DNA of 64,000 bases from Candidatus Zymogenaceae bacterium (GTDB taxonomy: Bacteria > Desulfobacterota > Zymogenia > Zymogenales > Zymogenaceae): positions 91,668 to 155,667 of the forward strand of contig JAFGAS010000024.1 of the NCBI GenBank assembly GCA_016933535.1, written 5' to 3'. Made by a program: the position numbers and the translations under genes. Under the pieces are notes generated by a model. That model saw only the letters and a list, made by a program, of their open reading frames with translations, was not told where the DNA came from and searched no databases. Positions 1-12,210 of the stretch are shown piece by piece (positions within the stretch are counted from its first letter, which is position 1; each line of letters opens with the position of its first letter).

Positions 1-293
1 AAGACCGTCCCGAGCCCGAAACAGGTCCCCGAGCCGAGGAGCGCCCCTACGGTCCGCTGACCTTTACCTCGTTTATCATGTCGCTTTCCACCTCGGCCCT
101 CATCTACCTGGGCCAGTTTCCCGATCCGGTATCCGGCAAGACCATAACGGATCTCGCCGGGGCCCGCCAGACGATCGACCTCATCTCTCTCCTCAAGGAA
201 AAAACGGAGGGAAACCTGACGCCCGACGAGACGGGCTTTATCGATACGATCCTCTATGACCTGAGGATGTTGTTCGTGAAGGCCAACTCGTAA
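1..293 (+). CDS. DUF1844 family protein, 5' end outside window
   Basis: The reading frame is open from base 3, and the residues before the first ATG (base 78) already match the family: a P-L-T-F-T-S-F-I-M-S-L run followed by S-T-S-A-L-I-Y-L-G. The real start is therefore upstream of the window, and the ATG at 78 is an internal methionine. DUF1844 proteins are small (about 90-130 residues), predicted cytoplasmic and helical, and have no known biochemical role; they are common in Deltaproteobacteria and Acidobacteria. The C-terminal helix (T-I-L-Y-D-L-R-M-L-F-V) is complete and ends at TAA 291-293. Operon partners upstream cannot be seen. Confidence 0.75.
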   Translation, partial: DRPEPETGPRAEERPYGPLTFTSFIMSLSTSALIYLGQFPDPVSGKTITDLAGARQTIDLISLLKEKTEGNLTPDETGFIDTILYDLRMLFVKANS

Positions 294-655
294 CCCCTTT
301 GGCCGTTGGCGCCCCACGGCGGGGCCGGGGGTCCGATTAGCCGGGCTCTTTTCGAGAAAGCAATGGGACGTGCGCCCTGCGGTGCATCCTAAAGACCAAT
401 GGCCTTTCGCGGACGGGCGTCTCAACACCGCGCGGCCGCTACGACGGCCCGTCTTGACGGATCCCCGATATCCCCGATGCCGGCAGCAGGACGTTTGACC
501 GAGCCCGAAACAGCCAACCGCACGTCAACCCTCGGCAATTCCACTAACGGGCAAAAACGGGCGGCGGGTATCTCTTCTCTTCCGCCCGTTGACGGCACTC
601 CCTGGAACCTTTTCGGTCAGGCGCTGTCAAACCGATTATAAACCGGAGGTAACCC
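294..655. other. gene-free stretch before the VWA gene
   Basis: No convincing gene is visible. A short plus-strand open frame (399-641) has no ribosome site and no family resemblance. The only functional signal is a Shine-Dalgarno GGAGGT at about 645-650, just before the ATG at 656. I see no tRNA, clear terminator or promoter of near-consensus quality. Confidence 0.4.
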
Positions 656-1915
656 ATGAAACGCGCTACTATACTCTTTTCCGCTGCTGTCTTACTGACA
701 GCCCTATTTTCTTCCGCCGTATCTCTTTTTGCCGCCGAGAAAGTCCCGCGGATGGACGTCGTATTTCTCGTGGATACCACGGGCTCCATGGGCGATGAGA
801 TCGGCGTCGTCAAGAAGAGCCTGGTCGATATGATCGCCGAGATCGAGGGCGGCACGCCCAGGCCCGACGTGAGGTTCGGGCTGGTGGTCTATCGCGACCG
901 GGGCGATGACTACGTAACCAGGCTCTTTAAGCTCACCGATGATACCGACGCCGTCATAAAGGAAGTCAAGGGTATTGAGGCCTCCGGCGGTGGTGATGAG
1001 CCGGAAAGCGTCAACGAGGCGCTGCACGTCACGATCAACGACATGAACTGGGATCGCGACGTCAACACCGAAAAGACGATCTTTCTTATCGGCGACGCTC
1101 CGCCCCACGTCTATGATAATGACTACACATGGGAAAACGAGGTCAAGCAGGCGCTGAAAAAAGAGATCATCATCAACACGATCGGGGCCAGCGGTCTTTC
1201 CACGGACGGCGTCGATATATTCACAAAGATCGCCAAGGGCAGCGAGGGAACGTTCCAGTACCTCACCTATAAGGGAGAGTACGTCACCGATTCGGGAACA
1301 ACCGAGACGGTGATGATGGCCGGCGGTGACTACTATGCCATGGAAGACAAGAAGGACGAGGGATTCTGGAAGCTGGGCGCGGGCCGTGCCGAGGATAAGG
1401 GCCTGGCCTCCAAGGTCCCGGCACCGTCGACGATGGCGGGCGCCCCTGGCATGGAGAGCGAGGGCCGGGGATTTGACTCCAGCGTGGCCATCGTCGATAA
1501 CAACCTGGATTCGATCCTCGTTTCGGGCATGAAGCAAAAGATGATCGAGAAGGGCGTCACCTACGGCAAGCCGATCGACTACACGGTGCTCTATACCGAT
1601 ACGATCGATTACGCCCTCATCGACACGGAGTTCACAGTAACGTCGGCCGACGAGCTCAATAAGATATGTAAGGAGCTTGGAATCGAATACGCGAAGATTG
1701 GCGCCGTCGATTTCAAGAATAAGTCGGTCATCGGGATTGCCGCCGACGGAAACCGTGGCTTCTACGGCCTGACCGCAAAAGAGGTGACCCTGGATAATGA
1801 CACGATAACCGTGACGCTCGTCGGGATGCCCGGAAAGATCGCCGCGCGCCCCGTGATCATGCTGGTCGTGCCCAAACAGAAGACGCTGGTGGCCGACTGG
1901 TACTTCGTCAAATAG
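656..1915 (+). CDS. secreted VWA (von Willebrand factor A) domain protein
   Basis: The 419-residue product begins with a Sec signal peptide (residues 1-27, cut near S-L-F-A-A). A VWA fold follows: the metal-binding MIDAS motif D-T-T-G-S-M-G is at 40-46, with the family's later motifs G-G-G-D-E-P-E (111-117) and I-G-D-A-P-P-H (145-151). This motif set resembles the VWA domain of the VwkA/alpha-kinase group rather than the integrin or chelatase type. The C-terminal 200 residues are not recognised. The protein is expected in the periplasm or at the cell surface, binding a divalent cation and a protein partner. The start is fixed by GGAGGT seven bases upstream. The gene stands alone, convergent with the next minus-strand gene. 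Confidence 0.85.
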   Translation: MKRATILFSAAVLLTALFSSAVSLFAAEKVPRMDVVFLVDTTGSMGDEIGVVKKSLVDMIAEIEGGTPRPDVRFGLVVYRDRGDDYVTRLFKLTDDTDAVIKEVKGIEASGGGDEPESVNEALHVTINDMNWDRDVNTEKTIFLIGDAPPHVYDNDYTWENEVKQALKKEIIINTIGASGLSTDGVDIFTKIAKGSEGTFQYLTYKGEYVTDSGTTETVMMAGGDYYAMEDKKDEGFWKLGAGRAEDKGLASKVPAPSTMAGAPGMESEGRGFDSSVAIVDNNLDSILVSGMKQKMIEKGVTYGKPIDYTVLYTDTIDYALIDTEFTVTSADELNKICKELGIEYAKIGAVDFKNKSVIGIAADGNRGFYGLTAKEVTLDNDTITVTLVGMPGKIAARPVIMLVVPKQKTLVADWYFVK

Positions 1916-1955
1916 TCTCACCCAAACGATACCCGCAGCACGCACCTCCAAAAAA

Positions 1956-1979
1956 TCGGGCGGCCTAAGGGCCGCCCGA
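1956..1979 (-). terminator. intrinsic terminator of the minus-strand operon ending at 2067
   Basis: A perfect 10-bp stem (1956-1965 with 1970-1979, loop TAAG) is followed on the minus strand by five T residues (A-run 1951-1955 on plus). It lies between two convergent genes. The T-run favours the minus strand, but the hairpin may also slow plus-strand transcripts of the VWA gene. Confidence 0.7.
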
Positions 1980-2066
1980 AGCTTCAATAAACCGCTTGTT
2001 ATCTTCTTTTCATTTTCTGAACCCCTTCGGCCTCAGACCGAGCGGGAAGCGAATATTCTTCGCGCA

Positions 2067-2783
2067 TCAAATCCACCCGAAGATGCCCATACAGACGACC
2101 AGAAACACGACGTCAAGGGCATATATCGCGGCGGTAACGGTGACCTGTTTGGGTCTCGGCTTGAGATCGTAGACCGTAAACGAGGACCGGATGAGGGGGA
2201 AATAGGCGAGGAGAATAATCAGGACCGGATTATACCAGTTCCACCACGGATACTCCCAGATCAGGGCGTCCCAGAAATTGAGGACGACCTCTACGCCCAC
2301 GCAGAGGATGGCGAAGAGAAGGGCCAAGAACGTCCGGTTGCCGATCCCCAGGATCTTTTTATCTTTGTCCCGCGGGAGCACCTTTGCGAAGACGACGCCC
2401 ATGAACAGGAACATCAGGCTGATCTCGACGTTGAGTCCAACCAGTATGTTATACGCGCTGTTAACAACGCCGGTAGCACTGTTGACGCACGGGGTGGTCC
2501 ACAGGGCGGAGGTCCCGTGGATAGTCAGAAACAGCGCGTTGATGATCTCGAAGAACCACTCCACGCCCCAGAACGCCAGGCCGGCCAGAACCACATTCCA
2601 GTTTTTCTTCTCGATTTCACTGAAATATATATAGAAAACGGCAACGAAGATTGGAATTATATACCACTGAAAATGATGTGGATCTCTGAGGAGCTCAATC
2701 GCCTGGTTGGTCGCATCCGTATAGCCGGGGTCCTGCGCCAACCGACCCCAAATAACTCCCAAATCAAGGCCGATATGATTCAT
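2067..2783 (-). CDS. unknown polytopic membrane protein
   Basis: The product has 238 residues and about six hydrophobic segments, rich in Trp and Phe, separated by short charged loops. Examples are the segments starting at W-Y-I-I-P-I-F, N-V-V-L-A-G-L-A-F-W and V-T-V-T-A-A-I-Y-A-L-D-V-V. There is no signal peptide, and no transport or enzyme motif that I recognise. The N-terminal 35 residues are polar and probably form a cytoplasmic or periplasmic tail. It lies 42 bases downstream of the TPR lipoprotein gene on the same strand, so it may be the last gene of the gyrA-TPR transcript. Function unknown. Confidence 0.7.
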   Translation of the reverse strand: MNHIGLDLGVIWGRLAQDPGYTDATNQAIELLRDPHHFQWYIIPIFVAVFYIYFSEIEKKNWNVVLAGLAFWGVEWFFEIINALFLTIHGTSALWTTPCVNSATGVVNSAYNILVGLNVEISLMFLFMGVVFAKVLPRDKDKKILGIGNRTFLALLFAILCVGVEVVLNFWDALIWEYPWWNWYNPVLIILLAYFPLIRSSFTVYDLKPRPKQVTVTAAIYALDVVFLVVCMGIFGWI

Positions 2784-2825
2784 CGCTGGCCTCCATACCT
2801 AATAGACCGTATTTCTTTCCCCGTA

Positions 2826-3809
2826 CTACGGCGAGGTCTCTTTCGTTGTGTTATCCGGCGGGGTCTCCTTTTTCTTTTCCGGGGTTTTAATAACAATGCC
2901 GTCTGGTTTCTCGTTATCGCCGACGGCCGGCGGTCCGTTCTCGTCCCCGCTGCCTTCGACGAATTCCCCCTCGGTCGAACCCAGACCCATAGAGTTATCC
3001 AGGGGCGCGGGGGCGGCCTTCTTCTGGATTATATTTTTAATCCCCTCGATCCTAAGTGCCACCATGCTCGGGTTCGGGTAGACCGGCAGCAGCTCCTCGT
3101 AGGCCTTGAGCGCTTCGTCCAGGGCCCCTTTTTCCTCCAGTGCCGCGGCGCTATAGAACCGGGCCTCCGTGACAAGCGGAGACTCCGGGTATTCATCGAT
3201 CAGCTTTTCGTAATACTCGAGGGCCTTATCGACCTTACCGCCCCCCTCCACGAAGTACGTGTTGGCAATGTCGAAATATATATCGGGCTTGAGCTTCGTT
3301 CGGCGGTAGCTATCCAGCAGGATCAGGTATTCGAGCCTTGCCTGATCAAAATCCCGCATAAAGTAGTAGCAGCGTGCCAGCTTATATTGATACTGGTCGA
3401 TTGTATCATGGCCGGGGTAGTTCTCGATGAGCTTTCTCAGCTCTACGATGGCCTGGCCGTAATTGTTTATCTTGGCCATGTATATATCGACGATATCGGC
3501 CTGGCATTCGAAGGCGAGTTTATCCTCGGGATAGTAATAGACGAGATATGCGAAGTCCTCGATGGCGTCTTCGTACCGCTTGAGGTAGAGATAATTGATC
3601 GTACCCGATCGAAAAAGCGCCTTGGGCGCGTAGTCGGAGTGAGGATTGACAATGGCGATTTCCCGAAACATCTCGGCCGCTTCTTCGTAGTGCTCCTTTT
3701 CGCAAAGCTTATCGGCCCGCTCAAAATCATCCTTCAGGGGATCTTTTGCGCAGGATACCGCGCCCGCAAGAAGCAGCGCCCCTAGGATTATGACGATCAT
3801 CCTACGCAT
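2826..3809 (-). CDS. BamD-like TPR outer-membrane lipoprotein
   Basis: The first 20 residues form a lipoprotein signal with the lipidated cysteine at C20 (A-V-S-C). The remainder is a chain of TPR helices with the typical spacing (for example A-E-M-F-R-E-I-A near 45 and A-L-E-Y-Y-E-K-L-I near 195). This is the architecture of BamD and YbgF/CpoB-type proteins, which act on the periplasmic face of the outer membrane. At 327 residues it is longer than BamD (about 245) because of an extra TPR and a Pro/Lys/Glu-rich tail of about 60 residues, so an assignment to the Bam complex is not certain. Its ATG overlaps the end of gyrA by 8 bases, indicating translational coupling. Confidence 0.75.
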   Translation of the reverse strand: MRRMIVIILGALLLAGAVSCAKDPLKDDFERADKLCEKEHYEEAAEMFREIAIVNPHSDYAPKALFRSGTINYLYLKRYEDAIEDFAYLVYYYPEDKLAFECQADIVDIYMAKINNYGQAIVELRKLIENYPGHDTIDQYQYKLARCYYFMRDFDQARLEYLILLDSYRRTKLKPDIYFDIANTYFVEGGGKVDKALEYYEKLIDEYPESPLVTEARFYSAAALEEKGALDEALKAYEELLPVYPNPSMVALRIEGIKNIIQKKAAPAPLDNSMGLGSTEGEFVEGSGDENGPPAVGDNEKPDGIVIKTPEKKKETPPDNTTKETSP

Positions 3810-6249
3810 TGCCGTTTTCCTCCTCTCTTTCGGCCAATACCGCGATACTCACGAGCCGTTCGCCCGGATCCACGTTCATCAGCCGCACTCCCTGGGTGTT
3901 TCTCCCGATGGTTGAGATGGACGAGCCCTTGAGTCTCAAGAATTTGCCCTTGTCCGAGATCATGATGACTTCATCATCGGCCAGTATGCTTCGTATGCCG
4001 ATGAGTTTTCCCGTCCTCTCGGTAGCCTTGAGCGCAATGACACCCTTGCCCCCCCGCTTGATCGCCGGGTATTCATCCTCCTTGGTACGCTTTCCAAAGC
4101 CCTTCTCCGTGGCCGTAAGTATACTGCACCCCTCCGTAACCAGCGCCATCCCCACCACCCGGTCTGCTGCTGAGAGCCTTATCGCCTTGACCCCCTGGGC
4201 GGCCCGTCCCATGGACCTTACCTCTTCTTCCGAGAAACGGATCGCGTTACCGTTTTGGCTTACCATGATAATCTCGCACCCTGCATCCACGTTTTTGGCG
4301 ATTACCAAACGGTCGTCCTCGCTAAGCCCCACGGCGACAATCCCTGTATGGCGGGCGTTGGCAAACTCCGAGGCGGCGCTCTTTTTAATCATCCCGCGTT
4401 CGGTCACCATAATGACATGGGTTTCGCCGCCCACGTCCGAGACAACAAGCATCGAGGCGACTTTCTCATCCGGCTGCATCTGGACGAGATTTGCCACCGA
4501 CCTGCCCTTGCTGACCCGCGCCGCCTGGGGGATCTCATGGACCCGGAGCCCGTAGGCCCGTCCCCTGTCGGAAAAGACCAGGACGTGGTCATGGGTCTTG
4601 GCGGTAAAGAGGTTCTCGATGAAATCGCCCTTGGCCATATCCATGGCCGAAACTCCCTTGCCTCCCCGCTGCTGTGATCGGTACTGAGACAACGGCGTCC
4701 GCTTTATGTAGCCGTTGTGGGATACGGTAACGACCATGTCCTCCTGAGCCACGAGGTCCTCCAGGGTGAGCTCCTTGGTCTCTGCGATGATCTCGGTCCT
4801 GCGCTCGTCGGCAAACTCCTTTTTTATCTCAACCAGCTCATCGACGATGACCTTGATAAGCTCTTTTTCGTCGGACAGTATCTTCCTCAGCGTCTCGATG
4901 AGGGCAAGGATCTCTTCGTATTCTTTAATGATCTTTTCCATTTCGAGAGACGTGAGCCGGCCCAGCCGCATATCGAGGATAGCCTGCGCCTGAATATCCG
5001 AAAATTCAAAGCGTGCTATCAGGCGTTCCTTGGCCTCGGGCTGGGTCTTGGACGCCTTGATGATGCTGATGATCTCGTCGATATTCTGGATCGCCTTTAC
5101 CAGACCTTCCAAGATATGGGCCCGCTCCAGGGCCTTATCGAGATCGAACTTCGTCCGCCTGGTAACCACCTCCCGCCGGTGGTAGATGAAATAGAGGAGG
5201 GCCTCCTTGAGCGTCATGACGCGCGGCCTGCCGGCGACGATGGCAAGCATAATCACCCCAAAGGTCGTCTCCATCGGTGTAAGGCTGTAGAGACGGTTGA
5301 GTATGATAGGGGCCAGGGCCTCCTTTTTAAGCTCAATGACAATGCGCATTCCCTCTCTATCCGACTCGTCCCTCAGGTCGCTGATTCCTTCAATCTTCTT
5401 GTTTCTCACGAGGTCTGCTATACGCTCGATGAGTTTTGTCTTGTTGACACTATACGGTATCTCCGTGACGATGATGGCGAGTTTCCCGGATCGAGCCTGC
5501 GTCTCAATCTTGGCACGGGCACGCAATACGATCCTCCCGCGGCCCTTTTCATAGGCCTCCTTTATGCCGGCGGTTCCGTAGATAAATCCTCGGGTCGGAA
5601 AGTCGGGACCGGGAACGATCTTCATGAGTTCTTTTATACTGATATTCGGATTTTTAATGATCGCGATGATGGCATCCGTCAATTCTCCCAGATTGTGCGG
5701 CGGGATGTTGGTTGCCATACCTACGGCGATTCCCGATGAGCCGTTGAGCAACAGGTTGGGGAACCGCGCCGGGAGGATCGTCGGCTCTTCTCTTGTCTCG
5801 TCGTAGTTGGGAATATAATCGACGGTATTCTTTTCGATATCGTCCAGGAGGTGCTTGGCAAGCTTTGCCATGCGCACCTCGGTGTATCGCATGGCCGCCG
5901 GGGGGTCTCCGTCGATTGATCCGAAGTTGCCCTGCCCGTCAACGATCAGGTGCCTCATGTTGAAGTCCTGCGCCATTCTTACCAGGGCGTCATAGACCGC
6001 CTGATCGCCGTGAGGGTGGTATTTGCCGATGACGTCCCCGACGACCCGGGCCGATTTCTTATAGGGTTCATCATGGAAGTTCCTGAGATCATACATGGCA
6101 AACAGGATGCGCCGATGAACCGGCTTGAGCCCGTCACGTACGTCCGGAATGGCGCGTCCGATGATGACGCTCATGGCGTAATCGATATAGGAGCGTCGCA
6201 TCTCGTCTTCTATGTTAATGGCCGTGGTGTGCGACCGTACCTCATCCAT
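3802..6249 (-). CDS. gyrA: DNA gyrase subunit A
   Basis: This is the DNA-cleaving subunit of the type IIA topoisomerase that introduces negative supercoils, acting as A2B2 with GyrB. It is 815 residues and full length. The catalytic tyrosine is Y122 (A-A-M-R-Y-T-E), and the GyrA box reads Q-Q-R-G-G-K-G, which separates it from ParC. The C-terminal beta-pinwheel repeats are present, and the acidic tail is short. In the quinolone-determining region residue 83 is Gln ([10 protein letters not shown]) instead of the usual Ser/Thr, while D87 is kept. It lies downstream of gyrB on the same strand with a 265-base gap, and overlaps the next gene by 8 bases. Confidence 0.97.
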   Translation of the reverse strand: MDEVRSHTTAINIEDEMRRSYIDYAMSVIIGRAIPDVRDGLKPVHRRILFAMYDLRNFHDEPYKKSARVVGDVIGKYHPHGDQAVYDALVRMAQDFNMRHLIVDGQGNFGSIDGDPPAAMRYTEVRMAKLAKHLLDDIEKNTVDYIPNYDETREEPTILPARFPNLLLNGSSGIAVGMATNIPPHNLGELTDAIIAIIKNPNISIKELMKIVPGPDFPTRGFIYGTAGIKEAYEKGRGRIVLRARAKIETQARSGKLAIIVTEIPYSVNKTKLIERIADLVRNKKIEGISDLRDESDREGMRIVIELKKEALAPIILNRLYSLTPMETTFGVIMLAIVAGRPRVMTLKEALLYFIYHRREVVTRRTKFDLDKALERAHILEGLVKAIQNIDEIISIIKASKTQPEAKERLIARFEFSDIQAQAILDMRLGRLTSLEMEKIIKEYEEILALIETLRKILSDEKELIKVIVDELVEIKKEFADERRTEIIAETKELTLEDLVAQEDMVVTVSHNGYIKRTPLSQYRSQQRGGKGVSAMDMAKGDFIENLFTAKTHDHVLVFSDRGRAYGLRVHEIPQAARVSKGRSVANLVQMQPDEKVASMLVVSDVGGETHVIMVTERGMIKKSAASEFANARHTGIVAVGLSEDDRLVIAKNVDAGCEIIMVSQNGNAIRFSEEEVRSMGRAAQGVKAIRLSAADRVVGMALVTEGCSILTATEKGFGKRTKEDEYPAIKRGGKGVIALKATERTGKLIGIRSILADDEVIMISDKGKFLRLKGSSISTIGRNTQGVRLMNVDPGERLVSIAVLAEREEENGNA

Positions 6250-6514
6250 CCCTGGTTCTCCTCGCGTAAATACAAAGGGGCGCCTTTATTGCCTTATTCG
6301 GGGCACCCATCATATGGTTTGTGTTGTGAATACATTCGTTTCGATTTTGGGATAATGCCGCACGCACGCCGACATTTCCGTACATCGATGCAGGTGTTAT
6401 CGGTCAGGCGTCCCGATCCGACGGCCGAGCCCCGCCAAGCCGATCGGTTTTACCGTTTCGGTGACGGTAAAAAGGGGCCGTAAATCACGGCGGGTTACCG
6501 GTCCCTGTCCAAAC

Positions 6515-8953
<2,439 letters not shown>

Positions 8954-9003
8954 TCATCCAACGATAAACGCCCAAGTATACCATAAATTTTCAGTTAATG
9001 GAA

Positions 9004-10125
9004 CTATATTTTCATCGGCATGATGATGAAGAAGTAGCCCTTTTCTTTTGCCGGTCGAATCTCCCCGGGGCTTGACTCGTCCAGCAGCCTGATGACGACT
9101 TCCTGGTCGTCCATGGCTCCCAGGATATCCAGAAGGTAGTTCGAATTGAAGCCGATGCTCATCTCCGGCCCTTCATATTGAACCGTTACTTCTTCCCGGG
9201 CCGTTCCCATATCCGGGCTCTCGGACGTAATCTCCATAATCGACGGGGAGATGTGGAACTTGACCATCTTGACCCGTTCATAGGACAGGATCGAAACCCG
9301 TCTTATTGTCTTTATGAAATCCTCCCGGGAAACGCTGATTTCCTTATCGTTGCCCGCGGGAATTACCTGCCGGTAGTCGGGAAACCTCCCGTCTACAAGG
9401 CGCATGACCAGCGTAAGACAATCACGTTTCACGATCAGGTTATTGCCCTCAAGCCTCATGCCGACCGCCTGCTCACTTTCATCGAGGAGTTTGCTCAATT
9501 CCGAAAGCCCCTTCTTCGGCACGATGACACCCTGGGACGCGGGAATCGGGATGTCACCCTCGAAGTCCGAATCTATCAGGGACAGGCGGTGTCCGTCGGT
9601 CGCCACCATTCTGATCTTCTTTGCCTTCCCGTCCTGTATTATTTCAATATATACCCCCGAGAGGTTATAGCGCATATCCTCCTGAGAAACGGCAAATATC
9701 GTTTTTTCTATCATTCCATTGAGGAGGTCGGGATCCATGTTCCACTGGCTTTCTCCTTCGGGTACCGGAACCTCGGGGAAATCTTCAGGAGCCAGTCCCA
9801 CGAGATTAAAAACCGATCTTCCCGCCGATATTTCCAGCCAGTTATTTTCCTTTTTCAGAAAATGTATAACGGTACCTTCAGGTATCTGTCTGACGACCTC
9901 ATAGAGGGTCTTTGCGTCCACTGTTACACCGCCGGGTGCTATCCCTTCACATTCATAGGTCGCACTGATTCCCACTTCCAGGTCGGTTGCCTCTATCGTC
10001 AGGTCATTCCCGGTCAATTTTAAAAGTACGTTTGAAAGTATCTGGATAGTATTTTTCTTCTCGACAATACTCTGGGTCCTGGCGAGCCCCCTGAGAATAT
10101 ATTCCTTTTCTATATTCCATTCCAT
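9004..10125 (-). CDS. dnaN: DNA polymerase III sliding clamp (beta subunit)
   Basis: The 373-residue product has the three-domain clamp fold. It starts with M-E-W-N-I-E-K-E-Y-I-L-R-G-L and contains the family signatures A-T-D-G-H-R-L-S in domain 2 and D-G-R-F-P-D-Y-R-Q-V-I-P at the start of domain 3. It ends in the conserved I-M-P-M-K-I tail, which forms part of the hydrophobic pocket for clamp-binding peptides. The clamp is loaded on primed DNA and tethers polymerase III and repair factors. It lies directly downstream of dnaA on the same strand across a 221-base AT-rich spacer that may belong to the origin. Confidence 0.97.
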   Translation of the reverse strand: MEWNIEKEYILRGLARTQSIVEKKNTIQILSNVLLKLTGNDLTIEATDLEVGISATYECEGIAPGGVTVDAKTLYEVVRQIPEGTVIHFLKKENNWLEISAGRSVFNLVGLAPEDFPEVPVPEGESQWNMDPDLLNGMIEKTIFAVSQEDMRYNLSGVYIEIIQDGKAKKIRMVATDGHRLSLIDSDFEGDIPIPASQGVIVPKKGLSELSKLLDESEQAVGMRLEGNNLIVKRDCLTLVMRLVDGRFPDYRQVIPAGNDKEISVSREDFIKTIRRVSILSYERVKMVKFHISPSIMEITSESPDMGTAREEVTVQYEGPEMSIGFNSNYLLDILGAMDDQEVVIRLLDESSPGEIRPAKEKGYFFIIMPMKI

Positions 10126-10346
10126 TCATTGACTCCTTTGGCTTACTCTATTTATAGTATTATATAGATATAAGAACAGTAGCACTATATCCTGTTGATT
10201 GGTGATAAGAATGGCTAAGTATATATCAAAACTCCCGTTTTCGGTATAAAAAAAATTGGGGATAACCGGTGAATAAAGTCGCTTTTTTACTCCTTCGGGC
10301 ATATCAACACCCTATCCACACCGATATACCGCCTTTTTCCCCACCT
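10126..10346. other. dnaA-dnaN spacer: AT-rich, DnaA-box-like sites
   Basis: This spacer is markedly AT-rich at 10135-10260 (runs such as TAGTATTATATAGATAT). It holds two 8-of-9 matches to the DnaA box TTATCCACA: CTATCCACA at 10312-10320 on plus, and TTATCCCCA on minus (10257-10265). It could be the unwinding element or the second half of a two-part origin with the region upstream of dnaA. It may equally be only the dnaN promoter region. No strong -35/-10 pair for dnaN stands out. Confidence 0.45.
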
Positions 10347-11690
10347 CTATCCTCTGAGTTTGAGCTGGTTTTCTATGGCAAAAACGTTGTTCTTAAATTC
10401 GATGTCTTCGACTATTTTTCGTTCGATCTTCTTTACTGCGTGGATTACCGTCGAGTGATCCTTGCCGCCGAACTTTTGGCCGATTTCGGGGTAGGACGCC
10501 TTGCTGATTTTTTTTGCGAGGTACATGGCGATCTGCCTCGGTTCCGCCAGGGCCTTGATTCGGCGTTGAGACTTGAGATCGGAAACCTTGATCTTAAAGT
10601 ATTTGGCGACGGCCTTTTGAATACCGTCAATACTCTCGGGATGGTCCCGGTCCCTGATAAAGTTCTTGAGGGCGGAACGGGCAAAGTCAAGGCTGACCTG
10701 TTTTCCGTCGAGCGAAGCCTCGGCCATAAGCCGGGTAAGAAGTCCCTCGAGCTCCCGGATATTGGGCTTGTTGTCGACGATCGTCGCGATAAAAAAGGCG
10801 ACGTCATCGGAGAGATCCATCGAAAAGTTTTTTTCCGCCTTCGTTTTAAGAATGGCCACCATGTGCTCTATGTCCGGATAATCGATATCCGCGATGAGCC
10901 CCCACTCGAAACGGGAACGAAGTCGTTCTTCCAGTCCCGCAATCTCCTTGGTGATCTTATCGCTTGTGAGAACGATTTGTTTCTGGTTTTCGTACAGGGT
11001 GTTAAAGGTATGGAAAAACTCCTCTTGGGTCTGTTTCTTGCCCGCGATGAACTGAATATCGTCCACAAGCAGGACGTCAATGTTTCTGAATTTTTTCCTG
11101 AACTCATCCATCTTTTCATAGCGGATGGATTTTACCAGCTCATTGACAAACTCCTCGGACGTGATGTAGTAGACGACCGCGTCGGGATACCTGTTGATGA
11201 TACCCAGCCCCACCGCGTTGAGCAGGTGGGTCTTCCCGAGACCAACACCGCCGTAGATGAAAAGAGGATTATACTCCCGCGCGGGATTTTCCACGACCTT
11301 TTCGCAGGCGGCCTTCGCAAACTCGTTTGACGGGCCCTTCACAAATGTTTCGAGAGTGTAGTTGAGATTAAGCCGCTGACGAAGGGCCTTGAGATGGGGA
11401 GCCTGGATTTTCGGCTTGGTCCGTTCCACCGGCCCGGAAATCGGTTCCGGGGACTCGATAATGGAGAAATCCACGATATAATCCCGATCGGTTCCTTTTT
11501 TCAGGCATTCGACGATCATGTCAAGATAGTGTTCGGCTATCCAATCACGAATGAATTTATTGGGCACCTCAATGATTGCGCGGGTATCCGAAAGCTCTTT
11601 ACATATCAATGGCTTAAACCAAAGATCGTACGTCTTTTCTCCGATCTTATCCTTGATCGTCTCGGTTGTCTTAGTCCAGATGGAGTCCAT
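10347..11690 (-). CDS. dnaA: chromosomal replication initiator protein DnaA
   Basis: DnaA binds 9-bp boxes at oriC and melts the origin in its ATP form. The 447-residue protein has the N-terminal oligomerisation domain (W-T-K-T...Y-D-L-W-F-K-P-L), a short linker, and an AAA+ domain with Walker A G-G-V-G-L-G-K-T at 147-154 and Walker B V-L-L-V-D-D at 206-211. The C-terminal DNA-binding domain carries the signature G-G-K-D-H-S-T-V-I-H-A. The ATG at 11690 gives the usual M-x-x-I-W start. Adjacent DnaA boxes at 11746-11834 suggest autoregulation as well as origin function. Confidence 0.97.
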   Translation of the reverse strand: MDSIWTKTTETIKDKIGEKTYDLWFKPLICKELSDTRAIIEVPNKFIRDWIAEHYLDMIVECLKKGTDRDYIVDFSIIESPEPISGPVERTKPKIQAPHLKALRQRLNLNYTLETFVKGPSNEFAKAACEKVVENPAREYNPLFIYGGVGLGKTHLLNAVGLGIINRYPDAVVYYITSEEFVNELVKSIRYEKMDEFRKKFRNIDVLLVDDIQFIAGKKQTQEEFFHTFNTLYENQKQIVLTSDKITKEIAGLEERLRSRFEWGLIADIDYPDIEHMVAILKTKAEKNFSMDLSDDVAFFIATIVDNKPNIRELEGLLTRLMAEASLDGKQVSLDFARSALKNFIRDRDHPESIDGIQKAVAKYFKIKVSDLKSQRRIKALAEPRQIAMYLAKKISKASYPEIGQKFGGKDHSTVIHAVKKIERKIVEDIEFKNNVFAIENQLKLRG

Positions 11691-12210
11691 TGTGCACTCG
11701 AAGCGTTTTTTTACAAGGATATCAACGGGTTATTTTTGCACCCCGTGTGGAAAAATCGAAAAAACACAGGAAAACAGGAATTTAGACCAAAAAAAAGTTG
11801 AGTTATCCACAAAATTGCTAACAGGTGTGGAAAACTCAACCCTTTTTTTGATGAAAAAGAGACAACGACGTTGAAACGGTGATATCGAGCTACATCTCAT
11901 TGCCCAAAAATGGATTGCTGTTTGATAAAGAAGACCTGATTGCGAAAAGGAAACCTCGACCACGTGGCGCTATTAAACCAGAAGGCCGATTCATTGTCAA
12001 GAGTAATTTCTCGAAAAGAGTCCTTAAAAGACCCCGCCGACAAAAATAAATCCACCAGAAGACGCCTCGTTCAATACGACCTTCGGCCGTTAGCGGTACC
12101 GTTCCGTACGCCACCGGATACCGCACGACCCGGATGTCACGCCGACAATATCCTTGACAACGCCCGACCGAAGGCCATACAATGAGAGCTGGATTATGCG
12201 GAGAGAACCG
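11691..12210. other. putative replication origin (oriC) upstream of dnaA
   Basis: Three DnaA boxes lie within 90 bases: TTTTCCACA on minus (11746-11754), a perfect TTATCCACA on plus (11803-11811), and TTTTCCACA on minus (11826-11834). The last two are embedded in a 15-bp inverted repeat (11797-11811 with 11826-11840, 14 of 15 matching) with a 14-base spacer. The stretch is A/T-rich. Genes run leftward from it (dnaA, dnaN, gyrB, gyrA) and mostly rightward on the other side up to 14.4 kb, as expected around an origin. The remainder (11890-12195) holds no convincing gene. Confidence 0.7.

Noticed and set aside
704..1987. A 427-codon open frame on the minus strand across the VWA gene
   Set aside because: It is the antisense of a well-supported gene with signal peptide and MIDAS motif; it has no family resemblance.
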